Source: Chloroflexota bacterium (GTDB lineage Bacteria; Chloroflexota; Dehalococcoidia; Lucifugimonadales; Lucifugimonadaceae). Taken from it: 44,320 bases of DNA. Shown piece after piece: positions 1-8,572 of the stretch. The translations under genes and the position numbers were made by a program. Location: positions 57,417 through 101,736 of the forward strand of contig PBLC01000003.1 of assembly GCA_002721675.1 (NCBI GenBank). The letters run 5' to 3'. Every line of letters starts with the position of its first letter. Position 1 is the stretch's first letter. The notes beneath the pieces were generated by a model that was not told where the DNA came from, made no database searches, and saw only the letters and a list, made by a program, of their open reading frames with translations.

Positions 1-269
1 AAAGAACCGCTTGCAATATTAGCCCCAACATCATTTTCGTCAACAACCTCCAATTTCTTCCCATCAACACCTAATTCGCTTTCGATAATTTTTTTATCAG
101 AAGAAGCCTTTCCAGTAAGATTTAACCCTGCCTCAAGAGATAATATTCTTCTGCCGGGCTTAGATGTTACTAGATAGCATGTGTTGCCTGATCCACAAAT
201 ACCTTTTAAAACAGCAAGGCTGTAAAGGCCTCCGCTGCCACCTGAAATACCTAAAATATACTTATCCAT
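1..269 (-). CDS. ubiX: Flavin prenyltransferase UbiX/Pad1-like, truncated by window edge
   Basis: My translation of the reverse complement from ATG at 269: MDKYILGISGGSGGLYSLAVLKGICGSGNTCYLVTSKPGRRILSLEAG...VVDENDVGANIASGS. GxSGxSG start and ASGS motif of the UbiX family. Absent from the ORF track because it runs off the edge. Confidence 0.85.
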   Translation of the reverse strand, partial: MDKYILGISGGSGGLYSLAVLKGICGSGNTCYLVTSKPGRRILSLEAGLNLTGKASSDKKIIESELGVDGKKLEVVDENDVGANIASGS

Positions 270-1125
270 TTATTAATATACTAAAAGCAAACATTAAAAG
301 TAGCACAATAGATATTTGCGCATTCATATTAAAAAAAGCTTTATTTATGTTATTTTTACTTATTTTTAGAATCAAAAAATGCTCCTTAATAAATAATCCA
401 AACAATATTGTACAACCAATCCAATAAATTAGTCCTAAATTTTCAATAAACCCTATTAAGCACACAAGTACTATTGTTAATAAATGAGAACCCCATGAAA
501 TAATTTTTGATTTTTTTATGCCTAATTTTGAGGGGATTGAAAAAATATTATTCTTTCTGTCAAATTCTATATCTAATATTGAATAAATTATATCAAACCC
601 CGAAACCCAAAAAAAACCAGATAAACCTAGAAGCAATGTTGATAAAGAAAAACTTCCAGTCAATGCTATTTCTACTGCTGGAGGGGCAATGAAGTATACC
701 AAGCCAAGAAAATAGTGGCACATATGGGTAAACCTTTTGGTAAAGGGATAAATAGTAAAAATCACAAAAACTATTGGAGACAATAAAAAGGCAATTTGAT
801 TAAAACCTAACAAGGTAATGTAAAAAATGATTAAGGCAACAAATAAAATAATATACGCGCTTTTAGTACTTATCTTATTAGTTATAAGTTCTCTGGAAGT
901 AGTTCTAGGGTTTAAAGCATCAATATTCTTATCTATAATTCTATTTGCCGCCATACCGAATGTTCTAGCAGATATTAATGCGATTATAATTAATAAAAGT
1001 TTCAATAAGTTGAATTGGGTTTGTTTAATTACTAAAAAGTAGGCGCTGAGTGCAAACGGTAAAGCAAATAGTGAATGCTCAAACTTAATAAAATTAGAAT
1101 AATTTTTTATTTTTTCTATAACCAT
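262..1125 (-). CDS. ubiA: UbiA-family prenyltransferase (4-hydroxybenzoate/MqnP-like)
   Basis: IKFEHSLFALPFALSAYFL N-terminus, NRIIDKNIDALNPRTTSRE Asp-rich motif, multiple TM segments, adjacent to ubiX. Confidence 0.85.
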   Translation of the reverse strand: MVIEKIKNYSNFIKFEHSLFALPFALSAYFLVIKQTQFNLLKLLLIIIALISARTFGMAANRIIDKNIDALNPRTTSRELITNKISTKSAYIILFVALIIFYITLLGFNQIAFLLSPIVFVIFTIYPFTKRFTHMCHYFLGLVYFIAPPAVEIALTGSFSLSTLLLGLSGFFWVSGFDIIYSILDIEFDRKNNIFSIPSKLGIKKSKIISWGSHLLTIVLVCLIGFIENLGLIYWIGCTILFGLFIKEHFLILKISKNNINKAFFNMNAQISIVLLLMFAFSILING

Positions 1126-2327
1126 TATTTTATTTTTCTGAAAGAATTAGATATAAGCAACAAAATTGATAGGATGACAATCAAGGCTATGCCGTCAAAT
1201 ATTAATGTATTCACAGCACCAATTTTATCAATACCGTAGCCAATAGGTAATGCTCCCAACGGAATAGATGCAAAATTTAACATAAAAAATCCCATCATTC
1301 TAGCTCTATATTTACTATCTGTATATTCCATAGTAAGCACATTGCTTAAAGCCATTCTTATCTGTTCAAATGCGCCAAAAAAGATGACAACAACTAGGCC
1401 TATCGTATACTGAGGAGCTAGTCCAAATATTAATGTACATAAGCCCAGTCCAAATGCTGAAATAATAAAAATACTGAATCGCAATGTACCCTTTTTAAGA
1501 GTCGATATCAATATAGTGCCTATTACTGCTCCAACGCCAGCCATCGTTAGTAAAATACCTATTTCCTGAGGTGATATCATGTATAACCTTCTTGCAATAA
1601 TAGGTAACTGCAGTCTTACAGGCATGGCTATCATACTTACAACAAGCGAAGAGATTAAAATAGCTAAAACTATCTTATTTCCCATTAAATAATGGAAAGA
1701 TTTTTTCATTTCCGCAAAATAACTGCCTGAAACTGAGTCATTTTTTTCTGTTTTTGGAAGAAATAGAGCTAGTACAAAAGTGACAATTTGAATAATAGAA
1801 ATAATCAAAAATACGTTATCAGGTCCATATTTTCCATATAAATAACCCACGGCAGACCCAGAGAATACTGTAACTAAAGCCATCCCTGATGATAATAAAG
1901 CAATTCCATTGCTTACGCTTTCTTCAGGTACAATTTTTGGAATAAAAGAATATCTAGCTGGAAGTTGAAACGAAAATAGTGCCCCTTGAATTAAAGAAAC
2001 AATAAATAAGAAATACCAATTTATAATTCCTAGTTCAATTAATATCCACGTAGAGAACGAGGATGCAAAAAAACCAATTTGAACAATTTGCATGATACGC
2101 CTGTTCTCAAATTTGTCCCCTATTACTCCTCCCAATATAGAAAACATAAGTAGTGCTGGAGCAAACCCCATGCTCACAATTCCAGAGATAAAGGCGCTAT
2201 TAGTTAAATCATCGGTAAGAAGTGCTCTTGAAGGCATAGCCATCTGAATAGCCAAAATAAGCGAAACACTTGTTACCCATAGAATTCTATAACCAGAATA
2301 TTGAAATGACGCTAAGAAAGATTTCAT
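1125..2327 (-). CDS. MFS transporter (EntS/DUF894-like)
   Basis: About 12 hydrophobic segments, GGVIGDKFENRRIMQ loop motif. Confidence 0.8.
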   Translation of the reverse strand: MKSFLASFQYSGYRILWVTSVSLILAIQMAMPSRALLTDDLTNSAFISGIVSMGFAPALLMFSILGGVIGDKFENRRIMQIVQIGFFASSFSTWILIELGIINWYFLFIVSLIQGALFSFQLPARYSFIPKIVPEESVSNGIALLSSGMALVTVFSGSAVGYLYGKYGPDNVFLIISIIQIVTFVLALFLPKTEKNDSVSGSYFAEMKKSFHYLMGNKIVLAILISSLVVSMIAMPVRLQLPIIARRLYMISPQEIGILLTMAGVGAVIGTILISTLKKGTLRFSIFIISAFGLGLCTLIFGLAPQYTIGLVVVIFFGAFEQIRMALSNVLTMEYTDSKYRARMMGFFMLNFASIPLGALPIGYGIDKIGAVNTLIFDGIALIVILSILLLISNSFRKIK

Positions 2328-2373
2328 GTAACAAAATGAATTTAATGTTTTTATTATAAAATTGCAATTAAGT

Positions 2374-3369
2374 ATGTTTTTAGATCTAGTTTATAAATAT
2401 TTAATAAGGAAGATATTATTCTTATTTCCTCCTGAAGTAGCACATGTATTGGTAGAAAATTTTCTTTTGTTTGCTCCGAAATTTTTATTTAGGAATAAGT
2501 TTCATGAATCAACAAAAACTACATTATTTGGGGAAACATTACCGAGCCCAATAGGCATAGCTGCTGGTTTAGATAAAAATTGTAAATCTAGTGATAAATA
2601 TTTAAACATGGGGTTTGGGTTTTCAGTTATAGGGACAGTTATGAAGAAACCAAGAGAAGGCAATCCAAAACCCAGATTAATAAGACTAGTTAATGAGAAA
2701 TCACTTATTAATTCTCTTTCTTTTCCTAGTGATGGTTCTGAAATTATTCTTAAAAGATTAAAAAAACTAAAAAATGTTAAAGATCGAATATTTGTATCTG
2801 TATCTGGATCTAATGAAGATGAAATTATGGAAAATATAACTTATTTTAATGGTTATTGCTTTGGTTTTGAAATAAATATTTCAAGTCCTAATACCAAAGA
2901 TTTAAAGAAATTTATTAATCCTCAATCTATTAACTCTATTATTTCTAAAACTCGTAATTTAACAGATGTCCCAGTTCTAATTAAATTACCGAGAATTTTT
3001 GATTTACCTGTTCGATTAGATGATTTAGTTGTTTATGAAGACATACTAAGGGTAGTTTCAATGTACAAAAAAACAGGTGTTGTTATTGCCAATACAAGGC
3101 CAGTTAATGACAACAGATTAAAGGTTGGGAGTGGTGGCAAAAGTGGGAAGCCACTTTTTGACACAACATTGTTTTTATTGAATCATTTAAGGCCAAAATT
3201 TCATATACCAATTATTTGTTCTGGAGGGGTATCTAACTTTGATGAGGTTAAGAAATTATTAGAATCTGGTGCAGATGCTATACAGATTTATACAGGCCTA
3301 ATTTATGAAGGCCCTGGTATAGCCAGAAAAATAAATACTGAACTGAAAAATTCTAAATTATTGAATTAA
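2374..3369 (+). CDS. pyrD: Dihydroorotate dehydrogenase, class 2-like
   Basis: PSPIGIAAGLDKN, GTVMKKPREGNPKPR, NISSPNTKDL, GGKSGKPLF, CSGGVSNFDEVKKLLESGADAIQIYTGLIYEGP. ATG at 2374 is preferred over the TTG at 2362 used by the ORF track. Confidence 0.88.
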   Translation: MFLDLVYKYLIRKILFLFPPEVAHVLVENFLLFAPKFLFRNKFHESTKTTLFGETLPSPIGIAAGLDKNCKSSDKYLNMGFGFSVIGTVMKKPREGNPKPRLIRLVNEKSLINSLSFPSDGSEIILKRLKKLKNVKDRIFVSVSGSNEDEIMENITYFNGYCFGFEINISSPNTKDLKKFINPQSINSIISKTRNLTDVPVLIKLPRIFDLPVRLDDLVVYEDILRVVSMYKKTGVVIANTRPVNDNRLKVGSGGKSGKPLFDTTLFLLNHLRPKFHIPIICSGGVSNFDEVKKLLESGADAIQIYTGLIYEGPGIARKINTELKNSKLLN

Positions 3370-4150
3370 TGTAGTTAATAAATCCTAATTTATCTGGAGT
3401 TTCAATTGAATTATTGCATGGCATCATCTGTGAAGCTAGGCTTCCTTTTACTGTAAATCCATATTTAGCGAATTTAATAAGATCTAAATCTGCGGGCCCA
3501 TCCCCAAAATAGAATAAATCATCTTTTGATAAGTTTAATAATTTAATTAAATCTTTAGTAGCTTTTATTTTACTTCCTCTTGCAGATGAGATTTCGCACA
3601 TATTATTAAAAGTTTTATTTATTTCTAGATTTATATAATTATCTTTTAAATTTTTATGGACATCATCAATATTTTTTTCACTTCCCACTAAAAGAATGAC
3701 GATTTTATCTGGTATTTGCACTAAATCATTCACTTGATCGAGTTTTATTTCTTGTCTTTCGCAATAATCTTCAATCCATTGGAATTTTTTTGTTACATAT
3801 ATTTGATCATTGCTATAAAGGGCAATATTTATGCTTGGATCTAAATTTTCTATAATTTGAATTGCAAAACTTTTACTTATTGAGTGCCTATATATATCAT
3901 CCCCAGTCTCAACATCGGTCATAACTGCCCCTCCATAACAAATAATTGGGATATTAATGTTTAAACGTTTAGCATATTTTAGTGCAGGAATTTTACTTCT
4001 TCCTGTAGCAAATGTGAAATGAATTCCAAAATTATTTAGTTTTGAAGTTAAGTTTTCTAACTCTTCTAATACTGATCCATCGTGAAGAATGGTTCCGTCT
4101 AAATCAGTTAAAATTAATGGCCTAGTTGTCAGTCTTTCTATAATGCTCAT
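3353..4150 (-). CDS. HAD-superfamily Cof-like hydrolase
   Basis: LILTDLDGTILHDGS motif I; FYFGDGPADLDLIKFAKYGFTVKG motif IV. Confidence 0.85.
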   Translation of the reverse strand: MSIIERLTTRPLILTDLDGTILHDGSVLEELENLTSKLNNFGIHFTFATGRSKIPALKYAKRLNINIPIICYGGAVMTDVETGDDIYRHSISKSFAIQIIENLDPSINIALYSNDQIYVTKKFQWIEDYCERQEIKLDQVNDLVQIPDKIVILLVGSEKNIDDVHKNLKDNYINLEINKTFNNMCEISSARGSKIKATKDLIKLLNLSKDDLFYFGDGPADLDLIKFAKYGFTVKGSLASQMMPCNNSIETPDKLGFINYINSII

Positions 4151-4190
4151 CTTGTGTATAATAACCTTGTTTGATTAATAATATATAAAA

Positions 4191-4484
4191 ATGAATGCAG
4201 TAGTTATTATTCCCTCCCCTTTAAGAAATCTTACAAATGGGGAAAGAAAAGTTAATATAAAGATTGAAGAAACGACTTCTTCTGTAGAGAAGATAATTGT
4301 AATTTTGGATAAATTATACCCTGGCATTTTAACCAAAGTTTTAGATGAAGATAACCAATTGCATAAATATGTAAACATTTTTCTTGATGGAGAAGATATA
4401 AGATATCTTGATGGTGTTAATACTAATGTAAGTGACGAAGGTGAATTAAGTATTGTTCCTGCTGTAGCGGGAGGGCTTTACTGA
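4191..4484 (+). CDS. MoaD/ThiS-family ubiquitin-like sulfur-carrier-like protein ending in GGLY
   Basis: MNAVVIIPSPLRNLTNGERKV..., FLDGEDIRYLDGVNTNVSDEGELSIVPAVAGG beta-grasp signature with two extra residues after GG. Confidence 0.75.
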   Translation: MNAVVIIPSPLRNLTNGERKVNIKIEETTSSVEKIIVILDKLYPGILTKVLDEDNQLHKYVNIFLDGEDIRYLDGVNTNVSDEGELSIVPAVAGGLY

Positions 4485-5578
4485 CTATTTGTTAGAGAAT
4501 CAATAACAACTTGATCCGGCACATCATTAATAATCTTTGATTTGCCTACTTCTTCTAAAAGTATCCAATTAATTTTACCGGATTTTACTTTCTTATCTGA
4601 TTTAGCAATATTGTAGAGATTATTTAGATCTATACCTTCTGGAATTCTTGTAGGTAAGTTATATATATTTAGTAACTTTTCTATTTTATTTACTAAGTTT
4701 TCTCCGCAATAAGATAACGATGAAGATATTTTGGTTGCCACCACCATACCGATACTAACAGCTTCACCGTGAAGCAAATCTGTGTATGAGGTGTATGTTT
4801 CAAGTGCATGCCCAATAGTGTGACCAAAATTTAATCTAATTCTATCCTCTCCAGTTTCATATTCATCTTTAGAGACAATATTGGCTTTAATTTCAACACT
4901 TCTTCTTATTATTTCAGAGAAAATAGGATCTTCTTTTTTCAATAATTTAGCAGAGTTATTATTAAATTTATCAAACAGATCTTTATCAAACAGCAAAGAA
5001 TGTTTTAGTGCTTCTGCCCATCCAGAATTCATTTCTCTTTGAGGCAATGTGACAAGACTTTCAGTATCCATAATTATTAATTTTGGTTGATAAAATGCTC
5101 CAACAAGATTTTTACCTTGCTTTAGGTTTACTGCTGTTTTGCCTCCTATTGATGCATCAACCATTGAGGCTAGAGTAGTCGGAATATGGATTAATTTAAT
5201 CCCCCTCAACCAAGTAGCAGCAACATATCCCACAAGATCTGTTGCTACGCCTCCACCAAGAGAAAAAATAATGTCAGATCTTTCGGCTCCTTTTTCATGA
5301 AGCCATTCATAAATCTTGGTTACAGTAGATAAGTCTTTTTTACTTTCATCTAACTCAATAGAAAGTGATTCGACTTTTATTGAATTAGACTCAAAAGTTT
5401 TAATTATATTAGTACCAATATTTGAGAATACTTTTAAGTCGGATATAAGAAATATTCTTGAATTAGTTATTTCATTTTCTGATAGGCTGAAAATTTTGTC
5501 TAAAATACCTTCGCCTGCGTAAATATTATAATCTCCCTGTTGAGATTTAATCTGGCCTGCAAGCATAGATTTACTCAT
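4478..5578 (-). CDS. aroB: 3-dehydroquinate synthase
   Basis: IFSLGGGVATDLVGYVAATWLRGIKLIHIPTTLASMVDASIGGKTAVNL...GHTIGHALE. ATG at 5578 favoured over the longer ORF start. Confidence 0.95.
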   Translation of the reverse strand: MSKSMLAGQIKSQQGDYNIYAGEGILDKIFSLSENEITNSRIFLISDLKVFSNIGTNIIKTFESNSIKVESLSIELDESKKDLSTVTKIYEWLHEKGAERSDIIFSLGGGVATDLVGYVAATWLRGIKLIHIPTTLASMVDASIGGKTAVNLKQGKNLVGAFYQPKLIIMDTESLVTLPQREMNSGWAEALKHSLLFDKDLFDKFNNNSAKLLKKEDPIFSEIIRRSVEIKANIVSKDEYETGEDRIRLNFGHTIGHALETYTSYTDLLHGEAVSIGMVVATKISSSLSYCGENLVNKIEKLLNIYNLPTRIPEGIDLNNLYNIAKSDKKVKSGKINWILLEEVGKSKIINDVPDQVVIDSLTNSQ

Positions 5579-6122
5579 GATTTCTATAAATATTATTTTT
5601 AATTTCCAAAGCAATTCCTTCCATACCCTTATTATCTGTATCTATGTGAAATGATGCCAATGAATATAAAGAATATCTTTTTTTTGCTTGTTGTTCTAAG
5701 TTTTTGATTAAACTTAAATTATTGTTGAATAAAAGAGGTCGGTGATTTTTGTTTGATTTTGTAAGCCTGTTTTCTATTTCTGAGGGACTTGCTTTTAACC
5801 AAAATGTAGACCCGTAATAATTCATGAGGTTCATTATATTTGGTACTTCAGGCGTCCCACCTCCAGTTGAGATAACGATTTTATCTTTTTCAATCAATTC
5901 TTTGATAAGAATTAATTCTTCGGATCTAAAAAACTCTTCACCATTCTCTCTGAAAATATCATCAATAGATTTATTATGTTTTAATATTAATTTTTCATCT
6001 GTATCAATAAACTCCCAATTGATTAAACTTGATAGTATGTTTCCACAAGAAGTTTTACCTGAACCCGATTGTCCGACTAAGAAAACACGATTATTTTCGA
6101 TATTATTTTCCACCAAACTCAT
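5571..6122 (-). CDS. aroK: Shikimate kinase
   Basis: VFLVGQSGSGKTSCG P-loop, FIDTDEKL, EFFRSEELILIKEL, VISTGGGTP. ATG at 6122 favoured. Confidence 0.93.
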   Translation of the reverse strand: MSLVENNIENNRVFLVGQSGSGKTSCGNILSSLINWEFIDTDEKLILKHNKSIDDIFRENGEEFFRSEELILIKELIEKDKIVISTGGGTPEVPNIMNLMNYYGSTFWLKASPSEIENRLTKSNKNHRPLLFNNNLSLIKNLEQQAKKRYSLYSLASFHIDTDNKGMEGIALEIKNNIYRNHE

Positions 6123-7278
6123 TATGTGTATTGGTATAATTAGAGACATTAGAAATTATTTCATCAATATGGTCCCCTCCAAATTTTTCTAATATTACGT
6201 CAGTGAGTATTATTGCAAGCATAGCTTCGCCTATCACACATGCTGGTGGCACTTGGCATATATCACTTCTGTTGTACTGAGCTTCAACTATTTCTCCTGT
6301 ATTTATGTCAACTGAAGGAAGAGGGTTCGTCATCGTTGCAATGGGCTTAATAGCGACATTCACTATTATGGGCTCTCCATTTGTAACTCCGCCCTCGAGG
6401 CCTCCTGCGTGATTTGTCAGGTGCTTGAAGTTTCTTTTATCCTTTTTATCAGGAACAATTACATCATGGACATCCCTGCCCGCCTTTTTAGTATTTTTAA
6501 ATCCATTTCCTATTTCTACCCCTTTGACTGCATTAATGCTCATCATGGCTTGAGCAATTTTCCCATCTAATTTTCTATCCCATTGGGAAAAGCTTCCTAA
6601 CCCAACAGGCAGATTAAAAGCTATTACTTGAAATGTTCCTCCTATTGTCGTTCTTTCTTTTTTAGATTTTAAAATTGCATCAATGAATTTTTTTTCTAAA
6701 TCGGGTGAAGTAGTCCTCACTTCCGAAGTTTCAGTGAGGGTCCAATCTACATTGTCAATATTTTCATCGTTTGACTCTATTTTTCCTATTGATATCACCC
6801 TACTTTTTATATCAATTCCAAACTTTAATAAAAATATTTTGCATATTGCTCCAGCTGCAACTCTAGCAGTTGTTTCCCTTGCACTTGCTCGTTCAAGTAC
6901 ATTTCTTAGATCGTGCTGTTTATATTTTAATGCTCCTGCAAAATCAGCATGACCAGGAACAGTTTTAGTAAATTCTTTTTTGTCTACTGAATTATTTACA
7001 GGATAAGGTGACATTGCTTCTTTCCAATTTTCATGATCAAGATTTTCGATCCATAATGATATTGGTGAACCTAATGAGACTCCATGTCTAATACCTGATT
7101 TAATAACAGCATGATCTTTCTCTATTTTCATTCTACCGCCTCTTCCAAATCCTTTTTGCCTTCTCTCAAGATCAACTTTTATATCATCTTCTGATATATC
7201 TAGCCCTGCTGGCAGTCCGTCTATTAGAACAGATAATCCAGGGCCGTGTGATTCTCCAGCTGTTAAAAATCTAAACAT
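6103..7278 (-). CDS. aroC: Chorismate synthase
   Basis: MFRFLTAGESHGPGLSVLIDGLPAGLDI, RRQKGFGRGGRM, ASARETTARVAAGA. Confidence 0.97.
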   Translation of the reverse strand: MFRFLTAGESHGPGLSVLIDGLPAGLDISEDDIKVDLERRQKGFGRGGRMKIEKDHAVIKSGIRHGVSLGSPISLWIENLDHENWKEAMSPYPVNNSVDKKEFTKTVPGHADFAGALKYKQHDLRNVLERASARETTARVAAGAICKIFLLKFGIDIKSRVISIGKIESNDENIDNVDWTLTETSEVRTTSPDLEKKFIDAILKSKKERTTIGGTFQVIAFNLPVGLGSFSQWDRKLDGKIAQAMMSINAVKGVEIGNGFKNTKKAGRDVHDVIVPDKKDKRNFKHLTNHAGGLEGGVTNGEPIIVNVAIKPIATMTNPLPSVDINTGEIVEAQYNRSDICQVPPACVIGEAMLAIILTDVILEKFGGDHIDEIISNVSNYTNTHNEFGGK

Positions 7279-7319
7279 TTCTTACTCCTTCAAAGATTTT
7301 ATAGCTTTAACTGTAGATA

Positions 7320-8153
7320 TTACAATTCGCTGATGATCGATTTTTCCATTATTTCGTAAGGGCAATTTTCCCCAGCAATGAGTTTTAATCCTTCTATGGC
7401 CTGATGTATTAGCATAGATATCCCTGTTATTGCCTTTCCACCAGAATTTTCTATTTTAATTAAAAAGGGAGTTTTTAATGGAGAATAAACTAAATCAAAC
7501 CCAACAACATCTTTATTTAGTTTCATATCATCAATGATTGAACTATTTGGATTGGGCCCGCTAATCATACCTAATGATGTAGTGTTAATTATCAAATTAG
7601 CATCACTTATTAATTTTTCTGAATTACTATCACCTAATTTAGAAGCAATGATGTTTGAGTCGGGATATTTTGATGAAATATTATTAGCATTTTCTAACGT
7701 TCGGTTTATTATTGATAATTTTTCTGATCCCTCTAATAAAAGAGATTCAACCACAGCTTTTGATGACCCTCCAGCACCTATTACTACAATATTGATATCA
7801 CTTATTGAACCTTTTATTTGCTCTGGAAGGGAATTGTAAAACCCAATATAGTCTGTATTGAACCCTTTAACACCCTGCTTTTCCTTTCTAAACCAATTAA
7901 TTGCTCCAATTCTTTTTACGCTGTCATCTAAATCCGAACAATAATTAAACAATTTTTCTTTAAAGGGAATAGTTACACACCCCCCTATAATTTCATTTTC
8001 TTCCAAGTTTAGGAAAAAATCTTCTAATAATTCTATTGGTATCTCCCATTTTTCAAACTCTAAATTTAAATTTAGATGTTTAATGGCTGCACTATGCATG
8101 GCAGGAGACAAGGAGTGAGACAATGGATTTCCGAGTATTCCAAACTTTTTCAT
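7320..8153 (-). CDS. aroE: Shikimate dehydrogenase
   Basis: FGILGNPLSHSLSPAMHSAAIKHLNL, GGCVTIPFKEK, GAINWF, GFNTDYIGF, VVIGAGGSSKAVV. Confidence 0.95.
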   Translation of the reverse strand: MKKFGILGNPLSHSLSPAMHSAAIKHLNLNLEFEKWEIPIELLEDFFLNLEENEIIGGCVTIPFKEKLFNYCSDLDDSVKRIGAINWFRKEKQGVKGFNTDYIGFYNSLPEQIKGSISDINIVVIGAGGSSKAVVESLLLEGSEKLSIINRTLENANNISSKYPDSNIIASKLGDSNSEKLISDANLIINTTSLGMISGPNPNSSIIDDMKLNKDVVGFDLVYSPLKTPFLIKIENSGGKAITGISMLIHQAIEGLKLIAGENCPYEIMEKSIISEL

Positions 8154-8572
8154 GATCGTTTTGACCTCTTTTCAAGGAAACTGTTTAAAATTATTGTCGC
8201 AGAAGAATCGTCAACTCGTTTATTCTTTGAGTTTGGATCTATAGATTTTTTTGCTTGTAAAGTCGAAAGTCTTTCATCTTCTAAAATAACTTCTAAATTG
8301 GTGCTTTCCTCTAAAACCTCTTTAAATTTAAGCACTTCTTCTGCTTTGAATCCTGTTTTATTTTTCATAGTGATAGGCAACCCTAATACAATTATTTTAG
8401 TTTTGTATTCTAGGATAATTTTTTTTATTTGGCTTAGAGCATCTTCTGTTTTTTTATAAGAAATAATTGAATGGGGAACAGCAATCTTTCCGTCCATAAC
8501 AGATATAGATACACCTATCCTTCTTTCCCCATAATCAAGACCCAAAATATTTTTTATATTATTTGAGCTCAT
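8150..8572 (-). CDS. ruvX: RuvX/YqgF Holliday-junction resolvase-like protein
   Basis: ILGLDYGERRIGVSISV, VLGLPITMKNKTG, LEDERLSTLQAK, VDDSSATIILNSFL. Confidence 0.92.
   Translation of the reverse strand: MSSNNIKNILGLDYGERRIGVSISVMDGKIAVPHSIISYKKTEDALSQIKKIILEYKTKIIVLGLPITMKNKTGFKAEEVLKFKEVLEESTNLEVILEDERLSTLQAKKSIDPNSKNKRVDDSSATIILNSFLEKRSKRS

Noticed and set aside
5824-6192. 122-aa plus-strand ORF over aroK/aroC
   Set aside because: Antisense to aroK and aroC; low-complexity Ser/Ile-rich shadow translation.
8076-8459. 127-aa plus-strand ORF over ruvX/aroE
   Set aside because: Antisense to two clearly recognisable genes; composition looks like shadow translation.
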